Origin: Desulfotomaculum copahuensis
GTDB taxonomy: Bacteria > Bacillota > Desulfotomaculia > Desulfotomaculales > Desulfovirgulaceae
Length of the DNA: 64,000 bases
Assembly (NCBI RefSeq): GCF_001655685.1
Contig: NZ_LYVF01000137.1
Location: forward strand, 1 to 64,000
Direction: 5' to 3'
Positions 9,914 through 20,793 of this stretch are shown here, in pieces. Made by a program: the position numbers and the translations under genes. Position 1 is the stretch's first letter; the number at the start of each line of letters is the position of its first letter. The notes beneath the pieces were generated by a model. That model saw nothing but the letters and a program-made list of their open reading frames with translations. It did no database searches and was not told where the DNA came from.

Positions 9914-9940
9914 TGCAATTAACCACCATGACTTGCTGAT

Positions 9941-9977
9941 AGCCGTACCTCCGGTACGGCTACCGCCTTCTAGAGCG
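9941..9977. repeat. Dispersed hairpin repeat, copy 2
   Basis: AGCCGTACC-TCC-GGTACGGCT followed by ACCGCCTTC-T-AGAGCG. Same unit as 2056-2108 with the longer loop removed. It lies just downstream of the binding-protein gene in the 9914-10164 intergenic stretch, which otherwise shows only the engB terminator. Confidence 0.6.
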
Positions 9978-10137
9978 TTCATATTTAAATGTCAAAAACG
10001 TTGACGCGCGATTCGTGCTGCCGGTTCGCTTACTTCATCTGTGCCGGGTTTCGTTTCCGGACAGCGTAAGTCGCTACTCCGGTACAATCACAATCCTTTT
10101 CATTTACCGGTTGCGTGCAAAAGTCATGGCTGTTAAT

Positions 10138-10163
10138 ATAAAAAGGCGGATACACATCCGCCC
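10138..10163 (-). terminator. Terminator after engB
   Basis: Minus strand GGCGGAT-GTGT-ATCCGCC followed by TTTTTAT. It overlaps the engB stop region and ends the lonA-engB transcript. Confidence 0.8.
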
Positions 10164-10164
10164 C

Positions 10165-10749
10165 TTACGTGGACCATTGTTCGATTACCTGCCACACTTC
10201 CTCTTTACCTTGACCGGTTTGCGCCGAAAACATGACCAGCGGTTCATTTTCGTCCAGACACAAAACCCGGCGTACCACCTGGAGATTTTTTTGCCCCTGG
10301 CTGCGGGAAAGTTTATCCGCCTTGGTGGCCACCACCGCAGTGGGCAGGCGGTGGTATTTCAGCCACTCATGCAGTTGTACGTCCTGTGCCGTGGGCGGAT
10401 GGCGCAAGTCAACAATCTGAATCACCCCGCGCAATTCACGGCGTTTTTCCAGGTAGCTTTGAATTAAACGGCCCCACCCGGCGCGCATTTTTTCCGGTAC
10501 TTTAGCATAACCGTAGCCAGGCAAATCCACCAGATAAAAACTTTGGTTGATCAGAAAATAATTCAGCATCTGGGTGCGCCCGGGGGTATTGCTGGTGCGG
10601 GCCAGACCCCGGCGGTTGACCAGGCGGTTCAACAGCGATGATTTGCCCACATTGGAGCGCCCAGCCAGGGCAACTTCAGGCAACCCCCCGGCCGGGCACT
10701 GGCTCAATGAGGCGACACTAATCACAAACTCAGCTGAAACGGTGTTCAT
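10165..10749 (-). CDS. engB: Ribosome biogenesis GTP-binding protein YsxC/EngB
   Basis: 194 residues, the family length. G1 motif [10 protein letters not shown]3 motif DLPGYGYAK and G4 motif TKADK are all present. Cytoplasmic GTPase needed for 50S subunit assembly. The start overlaps the end of lonA by 20 bases, so translation is coupled. The lon-engB pairing is standard in Firmicutes. Confidence 0.97.
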   Translation of the reverse strand: MNTVSAEFVISVASLSQCPAGGLPEVALAGRSNVGKSSLLNRLVNRRGLARTSNTPGRTQMLNYFLINQSFYLVDLPGYGYAKVPEKMRAGWGRLIQSYLEKRRELRGVIQIVDLRHPPTAQDVQLHEWLKYHRLPTAVVATKADKLSRSQGQKNLQVVRRVLCLDENEPLVMFSAQTGQGKEEVWQVIEQWST

Positions 10750-13168
10750 GAATGGTTCCCGGTTCCTCCCCGTCCTGAATCACCGGCTGGTAAGGCATGC
10801 CTTCCGGCAGCGCGGCGCCGGCGGCGCCCAGTTCGGCCGGCGGATGGTATCCCTTTTCCAGCAGGGCTATTTCCAGCACCTCATCCATGTGCTCGACCAG
10901 TATGAAGTGCAGCTTATGTTTGATATTGTTGGGCACATCCTCCAGATCCTTCTGGTTGTCCCGGGGCACCAGCACGGTGGTGATGCCGGCCCGGTGTGCC
11001 GCCAGCACTTTCTCCTTGATGCCGCCCACCGGCAGGACACGCCCGCGCAGGGTGATTTCACCGGTCATGGCGATATCGTGGCGCACCTTTCGTCCGGTCA
11101 AGGCCGAGGCCAGCGCACAGGCCATGGTGATTCCGGCCGACGGGCCGTCTTTGGGTATGGCCCCCTCCGGCACGTGTACGTGGATGTCATGTTTGTCGAA
11201 AAACTCACCGCCCAGACCCAGTTCCGCCGCCCGGCTGCGCACGTAACTGTAGCCGGCCTGAGCCGACTCCTTCATCACGTCGCCCAGTTTGCCGGTCAGG
11301 GTCAACCGCCCGTTGCCCGGGTAAACAGTCACCTCGATGGCCAGGGTATCCCCGCCCATTTCCGTCCAGGCCAGTCCGGTGGTCACCCCCACCTGATCCT
11401 CCTGCTCGGCCACACCGTAGCGGTATTTGGGCGCGCCCAGGAACTGCTCCAGGTTCTGCATGGTAATGCGTACCTTTTTGACCTCTTCGGTGACAATCTG
11501 CCGGGCCGCCTTACGGCACAAACCGGCAATGGACCGCTCCAGGTTGCGCACGCCGCTTTCGCGGGTGTACTCACGGATCAACCGGCGGATGGTGTTTTCC
11601 GAAATACTGATCGTTTCCCCGGTCAGTCCGTGCTCCTTGATCTGCTTGGGCAGCAGGTGGCGCAGGGCAATCTGCACCTTCTCCTCCTCGGTGTAGCCGG
11701 AAAGATAGATTACCTCCATGCGGTCCAGCAGCGGCCGGGGAATGCTGTGCTGCACGTTGGCCGTGGTAATGAACATTACATTGGACAGATCAAAAGGCGC
11801 TTCGATGTAATGATCGCTGAAGCTGTTGTTCTGCTCCGGGTCCAGCACTTCCAGCAGGGCGGAAGAGGGATCGCCGCGGAAGTCCATGCTCATCTTGTCG
11901 ATCTCGTCCAGCAGGAAGACCGGGTTTTTGGAACCGGCCGTGCGCATGCCCTGTATTATTCTGCCCGGCAAGGCGCCCACGTATGTGCGCCGGTGGCCGC
12001 GGATCTCCGCCTCGTCGCGCACGCCGCCCAGGGATATGCGCACGAACTTGCGCTCCAACGCACGGGCGATGGAACGGCCCAGGGACGTTTTGCCCACACC
12101 CGGCGGACCGACAAAGCACAAGATGGGACCCTTCATTTTCTTGGCCAGTTTGCGGATAGCCAGGTATTCCAGGATGCGCTCCTTGACTTCCTTAAGGCCG
12201 TAGTGATCCGCTTCCAGGATGGATTCGGCCGCCTTGATATCCAGGCGGTCCCGGGTGCTCTTGCTCCAGGGCAGGGCGATCAGCCAGTCCAGATAATTGC
12301 GCACCACGGTTGATTCAGCGGCCATCGGCGGCATTTTTTCCAGCCGCTCCACCTCTTTGAGCGCCTTCTCCTCTACTTCTTTGGGCAGTTTGACTTCGGC
12401 GATTTTTTCACGGTATTCCTCGCCTTCCGCCATGCGATCGTCCTTTTCACCCAGTTCTTTCTGGATGGCCTTCATCTGCTCGCGCAAATAATATTCCTTT
12501 TGGGTTTTTTCCATCTGCTTACGCACGCGAATATTAATCTTGCGTTCCAGTTCAACAATTTCCAGTTCCTTGGCTACGATGGCGCACAGCTTTTCCAGCC
12601 GCTTGACAATATCCACGGCCTCCAGCACCTGCTGCTTATCCTCGATGCGCAGGGTCAGGTGTGAGGCGATGATATCGGCCAACCGCCCCGGTTCCTCCAG
12701 GTTGACCACCGAAACCACCGTTTCCGGCGGAATGCGCTTGGACAGTTTGACATACTGCTCAAACTGATGCACCAGACTGCGCATCAGCGCTTCCACCTCG
12801 GGCGTTTTCACAAACTCCTCGGAATATTGTTCTACCTCCACCTTGAAATACGGCTCCTGGCCGGTGTATCTCTTGATCCGGCCGCGGGCGACGCCCTCCA
12901 CCAGTACCCGGATGGTACCGCCGGGCAACTTCAAAAGCTGCTTGACCTCGGCCACGGTTCCGATCCGGTATATGTCCTCCATTCCGGGATCATCGGTCTG
13001 GGCTTCCTTCTGGGTGGCCAGAAAGATCACCCGCTCTTGAATCATGGCCTCCTCAATGGCCTGTACCGATTTATCCCGGCCCACATCCAGGTGGATGACC
13101 ATGTAGGGAAATACCAGGATGCCCCGTAACGGCAGCAAAGGTAACACCCGTATCTCCATTTGCTGCAC
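10730..13168 (-). CDS. lonA: ATP-dependent protease Lon
   Basis: 812 residues. N-terminal LON substrate-binding domain (about 1-200), coiled coil, AAA+ module with Walker [10 protein letters not shown] and Walker [10 protein letters not shown], then the protease domain with catalytic Ser in [10 protein letters not shown] and Lys in [14 protein letters not shown]. Soluble quality-control protease hexamer. First gene of lonA-engB; a separate lonB lies upstream behind its own terminator. Confidence 0.97.
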   Translation of the reverse strand: MQQMEIRVLPLLPLRGILVFPYMVIHLDVGRDKSVQAIEEAMIQERVIFLATQKEAQTDDPGMEDIYRIGTVAEVKQLLKLPGGTIRVLVEGVARGRIKRYTGQEPYFKVEVEQYSEEFVKTPEVEALMRSLVHQFEQYVKLSKRIPPETVVSVVNLEEPGRLADIIASHLTLRIEDKQQVLEAVDIVKRLEKLCAIVAKELEIVELERKINIRVRKQMEKTQKEYYLREQMKAIQKELGEKDDRMAEGEEYREKIAEVKLPKEVEEKALKEVERLEKMPPMAAESTVVRNYLDWLIALPWSKSTRDRLDIKAAESILEADHYGLKEVKERILEYLAIRKLAKKMKGPILCFVGPPGVGKTSLGRSIARALERKFVRISLGGVRDEAEIRGHRRTYVGALPGRIIQGMRTAGSKNPVFLLDEIDKMSMDFRGDPSSALLEVLDPEQNNSFSDHYIEAPFDLSNVMFITTANVQHSIPRPLLDRMEVIYLSGYTEEEKVQIALRHLLPKQIKEHGLTGETISISENTIRRLIREYTRESGVRNLERSIAGLCRKAARQIVTEEVKKVRITMQNLEQFLGAPKYRYGVAEQEDQVGVTTGLAWTEMGGDTLAIEVTVYPGNGRLTLTGKLGDVMKESAQAGYSYVRSRAAELGLGGEFFDKHDIHVHVPEGAIPKDGPSAGITMACALASALTGRKVRHDIAMTGEITLRGRVLPVGGIKEKVLAAHRAGITTVLVPRDNQKDLEDVPNNIKHKLHFILVEHMDEVLEIALLEKGYHPPAELGAAGAALPEGMPYQPVIQDGEEPGTIHEHRFS

Positions 13169-13257
13169 CCCTTTCCAGGTATAGTCGGTTATCTTGCTAG
13201 TTACAATTCATTTTAACATACGCCCGGCCGTACTGCCATAGCAATAAGTGGCACGGA

Positions 13258-13282
13258 AAAAGAAAAACCGGCCTGTGGCCGG
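13258..13282 (-). terminator. Terminator after lonB
   Basis: Minus strand CCGGCCACAGGCCGG followed by TTTTTCTTTTT. Confidence 0.85.
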
Positions 13283-13305
13283 ATATGATCACTATATAGC
13301 GGGCA

Positions 13306-15042
13306 CTAGCTGCCTGAATATTGGTTTTGCGTCAGCGGGGGCACCGGCAGAATTCCGGCCGCCGCCAGCACCTCCCGGGGGGCGGGCAGGCCGGCCTTGC
13401 GTGCCGGCGCCGGCAGTTCCGTCAGGGCCAGCTTGAACACTTCCTCCAGACGGTCCACCGGGATCACTTCAATTTCCGTCAAGGTGTGGAAAAGTTCCTG
13501 ATCATTGTCCCGGGGAATGAGCACTTTTTTCGCTCCGGCCTGGCGGGCGGCCTCCACCTTGGCCATTACTCCGCCCACCGGCATAACCAGTCCGCGGATG
13601 GAAACCTCGCCGGTCATGGCCACCCGGTTGTCCACCGGAATGCCCGTAAGCGCCGAGTATACCGCGGTGGCCACCGCGACTCCGGCGGAAGGCCCGTCCA
13701 CCGGCATGCCGCCGGGGAAATTGACGTGCAGGTCGTAATCCCGCGGATCCACATCCGTCACACGCCGTAACACGGTGAGCACATTCTCCACCGAACCGCG
13801 GGCCATGCTTTTGCGGCGGATGGTGCGGCCGCGGCCGTTCATTTCCTCTTCATCCACCACTCCGGTCACTGTTAATTTGCCCTGTCCCCGGGACACCGTC
13901 AGGGCATTGACCTCTATTTCCAGCAGGGTGCCCATATTGGGCCCGTAAACAGCCAGTCCGTTCACCAGTCCCACCTGGGGCACCGCACCCACTTTTTTGT
14001 CCGGACGCGGGCTGTACTGGCCGCTTTGCACCACCCACTCCACATCGGCGGCGGTAACCTGCTGGCGCCCTTCGGTCAGGGCGACGCCGGCAGCAATCTG
14101 GACGATGTTCACCGCCTCCCGGCCGTTGGTGGCATATTTTTTGATCACCGCCACACCGGCCTCTTCCATGGGAAAACCAATTTTCTTCGCCGCATTGAGA
14201 GTGATCACTTCGATCTCATGCTGCAGCAGGGAGCGGAAAAAGATCTCCAGACACCGGGAGCGCAGCGCCGGGGGAATGTCATCCGGCGTCCGGGTGGTCG
14301 CTCCGACCAGGCGGAAATCCGCCGGCAGCCCGTTTTGAAAGATATCGTGAATATGACCGGGAATATTAGTGTCCTCGGAGCTGTAGTAGGCGCTTTCCAG
14401 CAGCACCTTGCGGTCTTCCATCACCTTGAGCAGCTTGTTCATCTGAATCGGATGCAGTTCACCGATCTCGTCGATAAACAGCATGCCGCCGTGTGCCCTG
14501 GTCACCGCCCCGGCTTTGGGCTGGGGAATGCCGGCCATGCCCATCGGACCGGCCCCCTGGTAGATCGGGTCATGCACCGAACCGATCAGCGGATCGGCGA
14601 TCCCCCGCTCGTCAAAACGGGCGGTGGTGGCATCAACCTCGACAAATTTGGCGTTTTCCTTGAAGGGGGAATGGGGGTTCTTTTTGGCTTCCTCAAGCAC
14701 CAGCCGCGCCGCGGCTGTTTTACCAACGCCGGGCGGGCCGTAAATAATCACATGCTGCGGATTCGGTCCGCACAAGGCGGCACGAAGCGATTTCAAACCC
14801 TCCTCCTGACCGACGATTTCTTCGAACTTTTGCGGCCGGGTCTTCTCCGACAGGGGTTCGGTCAGGGAAATGCCCCGCAGGCGCTGCAGTTTTTCCAGTT
14901 CCTTGCGCGACTCCCGTTCCACCACGGATTTATTTCCCTGCTGCGCCTTGAGCAGGTTCCAGAAATACAGGCCGATAATCACACCGAAAAACACCTGGAT
15001 GAAGGTGATAAAACTGCCGAAACCGGCGGGAAATTCAGACAC
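13306..15042 (-). CDS. lonB: ATP-dependent protease LonB, membrane-anchored
   Basis: 578 residues. A membrane segment near the N-terminus (FITFIQVFFGVIIGLYFW) replaces the LON substrate domain of LonA. AAA+ motifs [12 protein letters not shown] and LFIDEIGEL follow, then the protease domain with Ser in DGPSAGVAVATA and Lys in GGVMAKVEAARQAG. In Bacillus, LonB acts in the forespore. Start at GTG 15042 is set by the GAGGAGG site just upstream; an ATG at 15072 would include that site. Sits between clpX and lonA as in many Clostridia and Bacilli. Confidence 0.93.
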   Translation of the reverse strand: MSEFPAGFGSFITFIQVFFGVIIGLYFWNLLKAQQGNKSVVERESRKELEKLQRLRGISLTEPLSEKTRPQKFEEIVGQEEGLKSLRAALCGPNPQHVIIYGPPGVGKTAAARLVLEEAKKNPHSPFKENAKFVEVDATTARFDERGIADPLIGSVHDPIYQGAGPMGMAGIPQPKAGAVTRAHGGMLFIDEIGELHPIQMNKLLKVMEDRKVLLESAYYSSEDTNIPGHIHDIFQNGLPADFRLVGATTRTPDDIPPALRSRCLEIFFRSLLQHEIEVITLNAAKKIGFPMEEAGVAVIKKYATNGREAVNIVQIAAGVALTEGRQQVTAADVEWVVQSGQYSPRPDKKVGAVPQVGLVNGLAVYGPNMGTLLEIEVNALTVSRGQGKLTVTGVVDEEEMNGRGRTIRRKSMARGSVENVLTVLRRVTDVDPRDYDLHVNFPGGMPVDGPSAGVAVATAVYSALTGIPVDNRVAMTGEVSIRGLVMPVGGVMAKVEAARQAGAKKVLIPRDNDQELFHTLTEIEVIPVDRLEEVFKLALTELPAPARKAGLPAPREVLAAAGILPVPPLTQNQYSGS

Positions 15043-15255
15043 CGTAATACCTCCTCGCCCTTGGATATACATAATATTATTGCCCCGGAAGGGGTAATTT
15101 TATAAACACCATGGCAACGGAGGTAATAATTGTTTGACGGAGCGCTTTCTCCCTGTTCTCCGGCACATAATAGAGGACTTGATGATCCACCGGAGGCACC
15201 CGCCCCGCTTCTTACATGCACCGGCAGCAGTTCCTCCGGTGCGCTGAACTGCAGC

Positions 15256-15283
15256 AAAAGGCCCCGGTTGAAAACCGGGGCCT
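15256..15283 (-). terminator. Terminator after clpX
   Basis: Minus strand GGCCCCGGTT, short loop, AACCGGGGCC, then TTTT. A 10-bp GC-rich stem. Confidence 0.85.
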
Positions 15284-15288
15284 CCGTT

Positions 15289-16539
15289 TCAGGCGGTGAC
15301 TTCTTTCTTCTTCTTGCGATCCATGGCCACAATGAGCGGTTTTTCCTTCTTGAGGATGGTGTCTTTGGTAATCACCACCCGGGCGATATCCTCCCGGGAA
15401 GGAATCTCATACATCACTTCCAGCATGATTTCCTCCAGGATGGCCCGCAGGCCGCGGGCGCCGGTGTTGCGCTTCATGGCCTCCTGAGCCACGGTGCGCA
15501 GGGCGTCGGGCTGAAACTCCAGGTTCACGCCGTCCAGTTCGAAAAGCTTCTCGTATTGCTTGACCAGCGCGTTTTTCGGTTCGGTCAGAATGCGGATCAA
15601 TGCATCCTCATCCAGGGCATCCACCGTGACAATAATGGGCAACCGGCCCACAAACTCGGGGATCAGGCCGTATTTCAACAGATCCTCGGGCAGGATGTGG
15701 GACAGGATTTCCCCGATATTCTGTTCCCGTTTGGTTTGTATTTCGGCACCGAAACCCATGGCCTTCTTGCCGATGCGGTTCTGGATGATCTTATCCACTC
15801 CGTCAAAGGCGCCGCCGCATATAAACAGGATATTGGTGGTATCCAGCTGAATGAATTCCTGATGCGGATGCTTGCGGCCGCCCTGGGGCGGAACGCTGGC
15901 CACCGTGCCCTCCAGGATTTTCAGCAGCGCCTGCTGGACGCCTTCACCGGACACATCCCGGGTAATGGACGGGTTTTCCGACTTGCGGGCAATCTTGTCG
16001 ATTTCATCAATATAAACAATGCCCTTTTCCGCTTTTTCCACATCATAATCCGCAGCCTGAATCAATTTGAGCAAAATGTTTTCCACGTCTTCGCCCACGT
16101 AACCGGCCTCAGTCAGGGAGGTGGCGTCGGCAATGGCAAATGGCACATTCAACAGACGGGCCAGCGTCTGGGCCAGCAACGTTTTGCCGCATCCGGTGGG
16201 ACCCAGCATGACGATGTTGCTCTTCTGCAACTCCACGTCATCAATTTTACCGCCCAGGTTGATCCGCTTGTAATGGTTGTAAACAGCTACGGAAAGCGAC
16301 TTTTTGGCCGCCTCCTGGCCGATGACGTACTGATCCAGGATCTCCTTGATTTCTTTCGGCTTCGGGATGTCACTCAGGTCCAGTCCCAGATCCTCACTCA
16401 GTTCTTCTTCGATAATCTCGTTGCACAGTTCGATACATTCGTCACAGATGTATACCCCGGGACCAGCCACCAGCTTCTTTACCTGATCCTGCAGTTTGCC
16501 GCAAAAGGAACACTTGAGCTGACCCTTTTCATTAAACAT
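15289..16539 (-). CDS. clpX: ATP-dependent Clp protease ATP-binding subunit ClpX
   Basis: 416 residues. Zinc-binding domain with CSFCGK (Cys10, Cys13) and [11 protein letters not shown]+ module with Walker [12 protein letters not shown] and Walker [11 protein letters not shown]. Unfoldase partner of ClpP; the IGF-type loop for ClpP docking falls in the expected region (KAMGFGAEI). A GAGGTGG site precedes the ATG. Lies 13 bases after clpP and forms one operon with tig and clpP. Confidence 0.97.
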   Translation of the reverse strand: MFNEKGQLKCSFCGKLQDQVKKLVAGPGVYICDECIELCNEIIEEELSEDLGLDLSDIPKPKEIKEILDQYVIGQEAAKKSLSVAVYNHYKRINLGGKIDDVELQKSNIVMLGPTGCGKTLLAQTLARLLNVPFAIADATSLTEAGYVGEDVENILLKLIQAADYDVEKAEKGIVYIDEIDKIARKSENPSITRDVSGEGVQQALLKILEGTVASVPPQGGRKHPHQEFIQLDTTNILFICGGAFDGVDKIIQNRIGKKAMGFGAEIQTKREQNIGEILSHILPEDLLKYGLIPEFVGRLPIIVTVDALDEDALIRILTEPKNALVKQYEKLFELDGVNLEFQPDALRTVAQEAMKRNTGARGLRAILEEIMLEVMYEIPSREDIARVVITKDTILKKEKPLIVAMDRKKKKEVTA

Positions 16540-16552
16540 GTTTCCACCTCTT

Positions 16553-17146
16553 TTACCTGGTCTGGCGAACAGTGAACACCTCGTCTATGATCCCATATTC
16601 TTTTGCTTCCTGAGCCGACATGAAGAAGTCCCGTTCGGTGTCCCTGTCGATGCGTTCCCTGGGCTGCCCGGTATGTTTGGACAGCAGTTCGTTCAGTGTA
16701 TCTTTCATTTTCAGGATTTCTTTGGCATGAATTTCGATATCCGTGGCCTGCCCCTGCACCCCGCCCAGCGGCTGGTGCAGCATGATGCGGGCATAGGGCA
16801 GGGCGTAACGCTTGCCCTTCGCGCCGGCGGTCAGCAGGAAGGAACCCATGCTGGCGGCCTGGCCCAGGCAGATGGTGGAAACATCCGGCTTGACATATTG
16901 CATGGTGTCATAAATAGCCATGCCCGCAGTCACCACCCCGCCGGGGGAATTGATATACAGGTGAATATCCTTTTCCGGATCCTCGGCCTCCAGGAACAGC
17001 ATCTGGGCAATCACCAGATTGGCCACGTAATCATCAATCGGGCCGCCGATAAACAGGATCCGGTCCTTGAGCAAGCGGGAGTAAATGTCGTAAGCACGCT
17101 CGCCGCGGTTGGTCTGTTCGACTACAATGGGGACCAAAGTGGACAT
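16553..17146 (-). CDS. clpP: ATP-dependent Clp protease proteolytic subunit
   Basis: 197 residues. Ser-protease triad residues visible: Ser99 in GQAASMGSF and His124 in IMLHQPLGG. Forms the tetradecameric chamber fed by ClpX. The short N-terminus ([20 protein letters not shown]) is typical. Second gene of tig-clpP-clpX. Confidence 0.97.
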   Translation of the reverse strand: MSTLVPIVVEQTNRGERAYDIYSRLLKDRILFIGGPIDDYVANLVIAQMLFLEAEDPEKDIHLYINSPGGVVTAGMAIYDTMQYVKPDVSTICLGQAASMGSFLLTAGAKGKRYALPYARIMLHQPLGGVQGQATDIEIHAKEILKMKDTLNELLSKHTGQPRERIDRDTERDFFMSAQEAKEYGIIDEVFTVRQTR

Positions 17147-17183
17147 AATTGGCTACCTCCTGGGAATCATATCTTTGATTAGC

Positions 17184-18500
17184 TTATTCTGCCGCCGGTT
17201 GTTCGGTGTCCCTGGTGATCACGGCCTTTTCCACCAGCAATTCCACCGCTTTGTCCCTGAGCAGGCCCTGCATCACCATATCCATCTGGCCCTGCTTTTC
17301 CAGCACCTGGCGCAGTACGGCGGCCTCCTGCTGCATGGCCCGGGCCATGCGCTCTATTTCAGCTGTTTTTTCCTCTTCACTGACCGTCAGGTTTTCCGCC
17401 GCGGCGATGGCGTCCAGTACCAGCGTGGTCTTCAGGCTCTGCACGGCGTCCGGCCGCACACGTTCCCGCATCTCCTCACTGGTGGTATTGGTATACTTGT
17501 AGTAGTTTTCCAGGGAAAGACCCTGTCCGGCCAGTCTCGACTCCATGTTTTGCACCATCTCGTCCACCCGGGAATCCACCATGGGTTCGGGAATTTCCAC
17601 CCGCGCGTTTTCCACCGCCTGCTCCACCAGTGCCTGGCGGAGTTGCCGCCGTGCCCGTTCCTCTGCAGCCTGCTTTAATTTATTCTCAATGTCGGAGCGC
17701 AATTCCTCAAGAGTATCAAACTCACTGACATCCTTGGCGAACTCATCGTCCAGCGCGGACAACTCCTTACGCTTGATGGCCTTGACGGTGACGGTAAAGG
17801 CGGCCTCCTTGCCGGCCAGATTTTCATTGGTGTAATTTTCCGGGAACTTGACCTGAATGTCCCGCGTTTCATTGACAGTCATTCCGGCCACTTGTTCTTC
17901 GAAACCGGGAATGAACAGGCCCGAGCCAATCTCCAGGGAATAGTCGGTAGCCTGCCCGCCTTCAAAGGGCTCGCCGTCCGCCCGGCCGGTAAAATCAATG
18001 ACGGCCGTGTCGCCCTGCTGAACCGTCCCCTCATCCAGGGTAACCAGACTGGCATGGCGGTTTTGCAGGCGCTCCAATTCCTTTTGCACATCATCGGCGG
18101 TGACTTCCTGGTAAGGATCTTTGACCTCCAAACCGGTGTACTGCCCCAGTTCGGCCTCCGGCTTGACCACCACCTTGGCTTTAAAAACCACCGGTTTGCC
18201 TTCCTCTACCTGGACCAGTTCCAGTTCGGGCTGAGCCACCGGTTCGATCCCTGTATCTTCCACAGCTTTGTAGTAGGCCTCCGGAACCACTATCTCCACG
18301 GCTTCGTCAACCAAAGCCTGTTTGCCGATGTGTCGTTCCAAAATAACCCGGGGGGCTTTGCCAGGACGGAAACCAGGCACGCTGACCTTTTTTACCAGCT
18401 TTTTATAGGCCTGATCCATTGCTTTGGAAAATTGTTCAGCACCTACCTCCACTTCCAAAAGAACAGTATTTTTTTCTATCCTTTCCGCGTTTGCTTTCAC
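17184..18500 (-). CDS. tig: Trigger factor
   Basis: 438 residues, usual length. N-terminal ribosome-binding domain with the signature VPGFRPGKAPR near residue 45, a central FKBP-type PPIase domain (GDTAVIDFTGRADGEPF), and a helical C-terminal chaperone domain. Ribosome-associated folding factor for nascent chains. First gene of the tig-clpP-clpX operon, driven by the promoter at 18554-18581. Confidence 0.97.
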   Translation of the reverse strand: MKANAERIEKNTVLLEVEVGAEQFSKAMDQAYKKLVKKVSVPGFRPGKAPRVILERHIGKQALVDEAVEIVVPEAYYKAVEDTGIEPVAQPELELVQVEEGKPVVFKAKVVVKPEAELGQYTGLEVKDPYQEVTADDVQKELERLQNRHASLVTLDEGTVQQGDTAVIDFTGRADGEPFEGGQATDYSLEIGSGLFIPGFEEQVAGMTVNETRDIQVKFPENYTNENLAGKEAAFTVTVKAIKRKELSALDDEFAKDVSEFDTLEELRSDIENKLKQAAEERARRQLRQALVEQAVENARVEIPEPMVDSRVDEMVQNMESRLAGQGLSLENYYKYTNTTSEEMRERVRPDAVQSLKTTLVLDAIAAAENLTVSEEEKTAEIERMARAMQQEAAVLRQVLEKQGQMDMVMQGLLRDKAVELLVEKAVITRDTEQPAAE

Positions 18501-18553
18501 TTATGCTCCCCCTTTGAAACGGTTTGGCCGCACCAGATTTAACCCTGTTTACC

Positions 18554-18581
18554 ATTATAGCCCGCTTTGACTATATTGTAA
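18554..18581 (-). promoter_or_regulatory. Sigma-A promoter for tig
   Basis: Minus strand TTACAA, 16-base spacer, TATAAT. About 50 bases upstream of the tig start. Confidence 0.7.
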
Positions 18582-19099
18582 CCAAAATAAAGGCAAATAC
18601 TTAAAAAGTAATTCTACAGCCTGACTGAAATTTCCTCCAGGAAAAATATTTTTATCCGCTGCCGGACCGGTTGTCAATCCGGCGCAGACGGATCGCTACT
18701 ACATGCTATTGACATATTGTAACTGAATAAAGCTCATCATTCAATAGCAATTTTTCTTTACCACAGTCAAAATTTCTGCCATCCTGCCGGGGAACCGGAG
18801 GCCGGCACCAACCTGCCGGGTACCCGGAAGCTTGTCCGGATTTACAACCGGCTCCCGGGTTAAAAAACAAGGAACACTTTTGACCCGCAGTACCCGGGCG
18901 GGTAGATTAATCAACCCCGCCGGCAGGTTCAACCGGCGGGGTTGACGGTTAAGGAAACGGCTGTCGTTTTAAACTGTTCATATTATATTCCGGTTATCTC
19001 CAAGCAATGCCTTTTCCCCGGCCGCTACCGTAAATTTTTATAGAAACCCGCCCCTGAAAACCCACTGGCTTGTCCCGGAGGTGGTTCACACCGGCGAGT
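18582..19099. other. Intergenic region with a long GC hairpin
   Basis: No credible gene. CAACCCCGCCGG (18912-18923) and CCGGCGGGGTTG (18933-18944) form a perfect 12-bp stem with a 9-base loop. No T-run follows on either strand. Several CCCGGG and ACCGG tracts lie between 18780 and 18905. Confidence 0.5.
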
Positions 19100-19570
19100 T
19101 TAACTTTCCCTGTTTTCTTTTCCGGTAATACTTTCCACACTTATTTTTACGATTTTCACCTTGCTGAATGCTTTTTCAATGGCGACCAGACCTTCCAGTT
19201 TATAGCCGGAAGAATATTTTTCTATAAATTTCATCAGAATTTCCTTTTTGTCTTCACCTTCAACAAATGACGCCTCGCCAAAGGCGATGGCACTCTCATA
19301 TGCCGTGGAGAATTTGGCCGGCAGGACTTTAGCCCGCCCAACCACGCAAAAAGAAACTTTGTTGTTAAAGTTGATGTTTTCTATTTTACGGCCCTCAAGA
19401 GCGCAGTGCAAGTAAATACAATTATCTTCAAACACATAATTGAGCGGGGTGGTGTATGGACAGCCGTCTTCCCCGGCGGTCCCCAAAACACCATATTCCC
19501 CGTCCCGCAGTATCCTTAACACCGCCTGATCATTCATTTGCTTTTCTTTTCTGCGCATTTCTTTAAACAC
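19100..19570 (-). CDS. Pyridoxamine 5'-phosphate oxidase-like FMN-binding protein
   Basis: 156 residues. The start region LRDGEYGVLGTAGEDGCPYTTPLNYVFED, with LEGRKIENINFNNKVSFCVVG after it, is the pattern of the NimA/PPOX-like split-barrel family. These bind FMN and often have unknown substrates; some reduce nitro compounds. Start GTG 19570 follows GAGGTGG closely; ATG 19558 is an alternative. Adjacent to a second flavoprotein gene on the same strand 20 bases upstream, so possibly one operon. Confidence 0.7.
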   Translation of the reverse strand: MFKEMRRKEKQMNDQAVLRILRDGEYGVLGTAGEDGCPYTTPLNYVFEDNCIYLHCALEGRKIENINFNNKVSFCVVGRAKVLPAKFSTAYESAIAFGEASFVEGEDKKEILMKFIEKYSSGYKLEGLVAIEKAFSKVKIVKISVESITGKENRES

Positions 19571-19589
19571 CCGACCACCTCATGCTTCC

Positions 19590-20702
19590 TCAAGAATCAT
19601 TTGTAATGCAGTCTGTTCCGCCTCTCAGCCAATCCAGGGGCACGGACAGCATCCCGGCCAGATCCATCCAGGGCAGCCCGCTCTCAAACATTAACTTTCG
19701 CACCGGCCACAGGCCCTCAACAGCCAGCCACCGGTCGTAGGCCGCATCATCCAGATGGTCGAGCAAACGCCGCAGGCGGATAAACTTTTCCCGCCAATCG
19801 AGTAGCGGTTTTACCAGTTCTTCATAATCACTCCCATTAATGATCGCCCGGGCAGCCAGCACCCCGCTGGCTATAGCCGCCATCGTACCCATGCCGAGCA
19901 GCGGTTCCTTGAAGCCGCCGGCATCGCCGGTGAAAAGCAGGTTGCCCGCCTGGTGCCGGGAAAGCCGGCCGGCCACGTGATCCCTTTCCATGATGTCAAT
20001 TATATCATAATCCAGTCTTTCGCTCCGGATAAAAGCCTGCCAGTAAGCGGAAAGCTCTTTTTGGCTGATCCCGGTCACGTTAAGCCCCAAAGTGGCCCGG
20101 CGTCCGTTAAAGGGTGCAAGATAGGCAAAACCGTCCCGGCAATAACTGCGGTTGCGCCAGATGGTCAATGTGCCGGGCTCGAAATTGCCCAGCACGGTGC
20201 ACACCTTAATCCAGGCTCTGATCAGATCATGCCACAAACCGAGCCTCAAAGCCGGATTAGCATACTCTTCGGCTCCGGTGGCCACCACCACATAATCATA
20301 TTCATTGGTCAGGGTGACCGGATCCACCTGCTTTTCAAACTGCACGGGCGTCCGCAACTGTTTGAACAACTGCATTTCCAGGCAATCATCGCTCTGACCG
20401 ACCGTGACCAGGTAACCCAGTTCCCCTTTTATTTCCGCGTTATTCTTAACGCCTTTAAGTATCAGCTTATTAAATTGCGCTGTGGGATTAACTCTGATCC
20501 CGTAATTTTTCTCCAAATGGCCGAAGGAAAAATCCCGCTCATGATAAGCAAACAGCGGCACTGTGCTGATATGCGCAAACCGCTGACCGGCGTGCGGCTT
20601 TCTTTCAAAGACCACCGGCGATATTCCCCCGGCTTCCAGGGCCAGGGCGCAGCTCAAACCGGCCAGTCCGGCACCGGCCACTGCCACGCGTTTTTGTTGC
20701 AT
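19590..20702 (-). CDS. FAD-dependent oxidoreductase, geranylgeranyl reductase-like
   Basis: 370 residues. N-terminal Rossmann motif VAVAGAGLAGLSCALALEAGG binds the FAD ADP moiety; a second FAD motif is LLFTGDAGGFKEPLLGMG near residue 270. The layout fits the FixC/geranylgeranyl-reductase-like monooxygenase-fold group. Substrate unknown; lipid or quinone reduction is possible. Start at ATG 20702 lies six bases behind GGGGTG; the GTG at 20711 is inside that site. Last chromosomal gene before attL. Confidence 0.65.
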   Translation of the reverse strand: MQQKRVAVAGAGLAGLSCALALEAGGISPVVFERKPHAGQRFAHISTVPLFAYHERDFSFGHLEKNYGIRVNPTAQFNKLILKGVKNNAEIKGELGYLVTVGQSDDCLEMQLFKQLRTPVQFEKQVDPVTLTNEYDYVVVATGAEEYANPALRLGLWHDLIRAWIKVCTVLGNFEPGTLTIWRNRSYCRDGFAYLAPFNGRRATLGLNVTGISQKELSAYWQAFIRSERLDYDIIDIMERDHVAGRLSRHQAGNLLFTGDAGGFKEPLLGMGTMAAIASGVLAARAIINGSDYEELVKPLLDWREKFIRLRRLLDHLDDAAYDRWLAVEGLWPVRKLMFESGLPWMDLAGMLSVPLDWLRGGTDCITNDS

Positions 20703-20793
20703 AATAATCACCCCGGGTTATTTTGCCCGGGGTGTCAGTTATTAAACAGCAGTAACAGGGACTCGAATTAGTTCACATGCACTATTATGTAAC

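Noticed and set aside
10574-12313. Long plus-strand frames opposite lonA, folC, valS and korA
   Set aside because: They are mirror frames of real GC-rich genes; translations are Arg/Gly/His/Gln-rich with no motifs.
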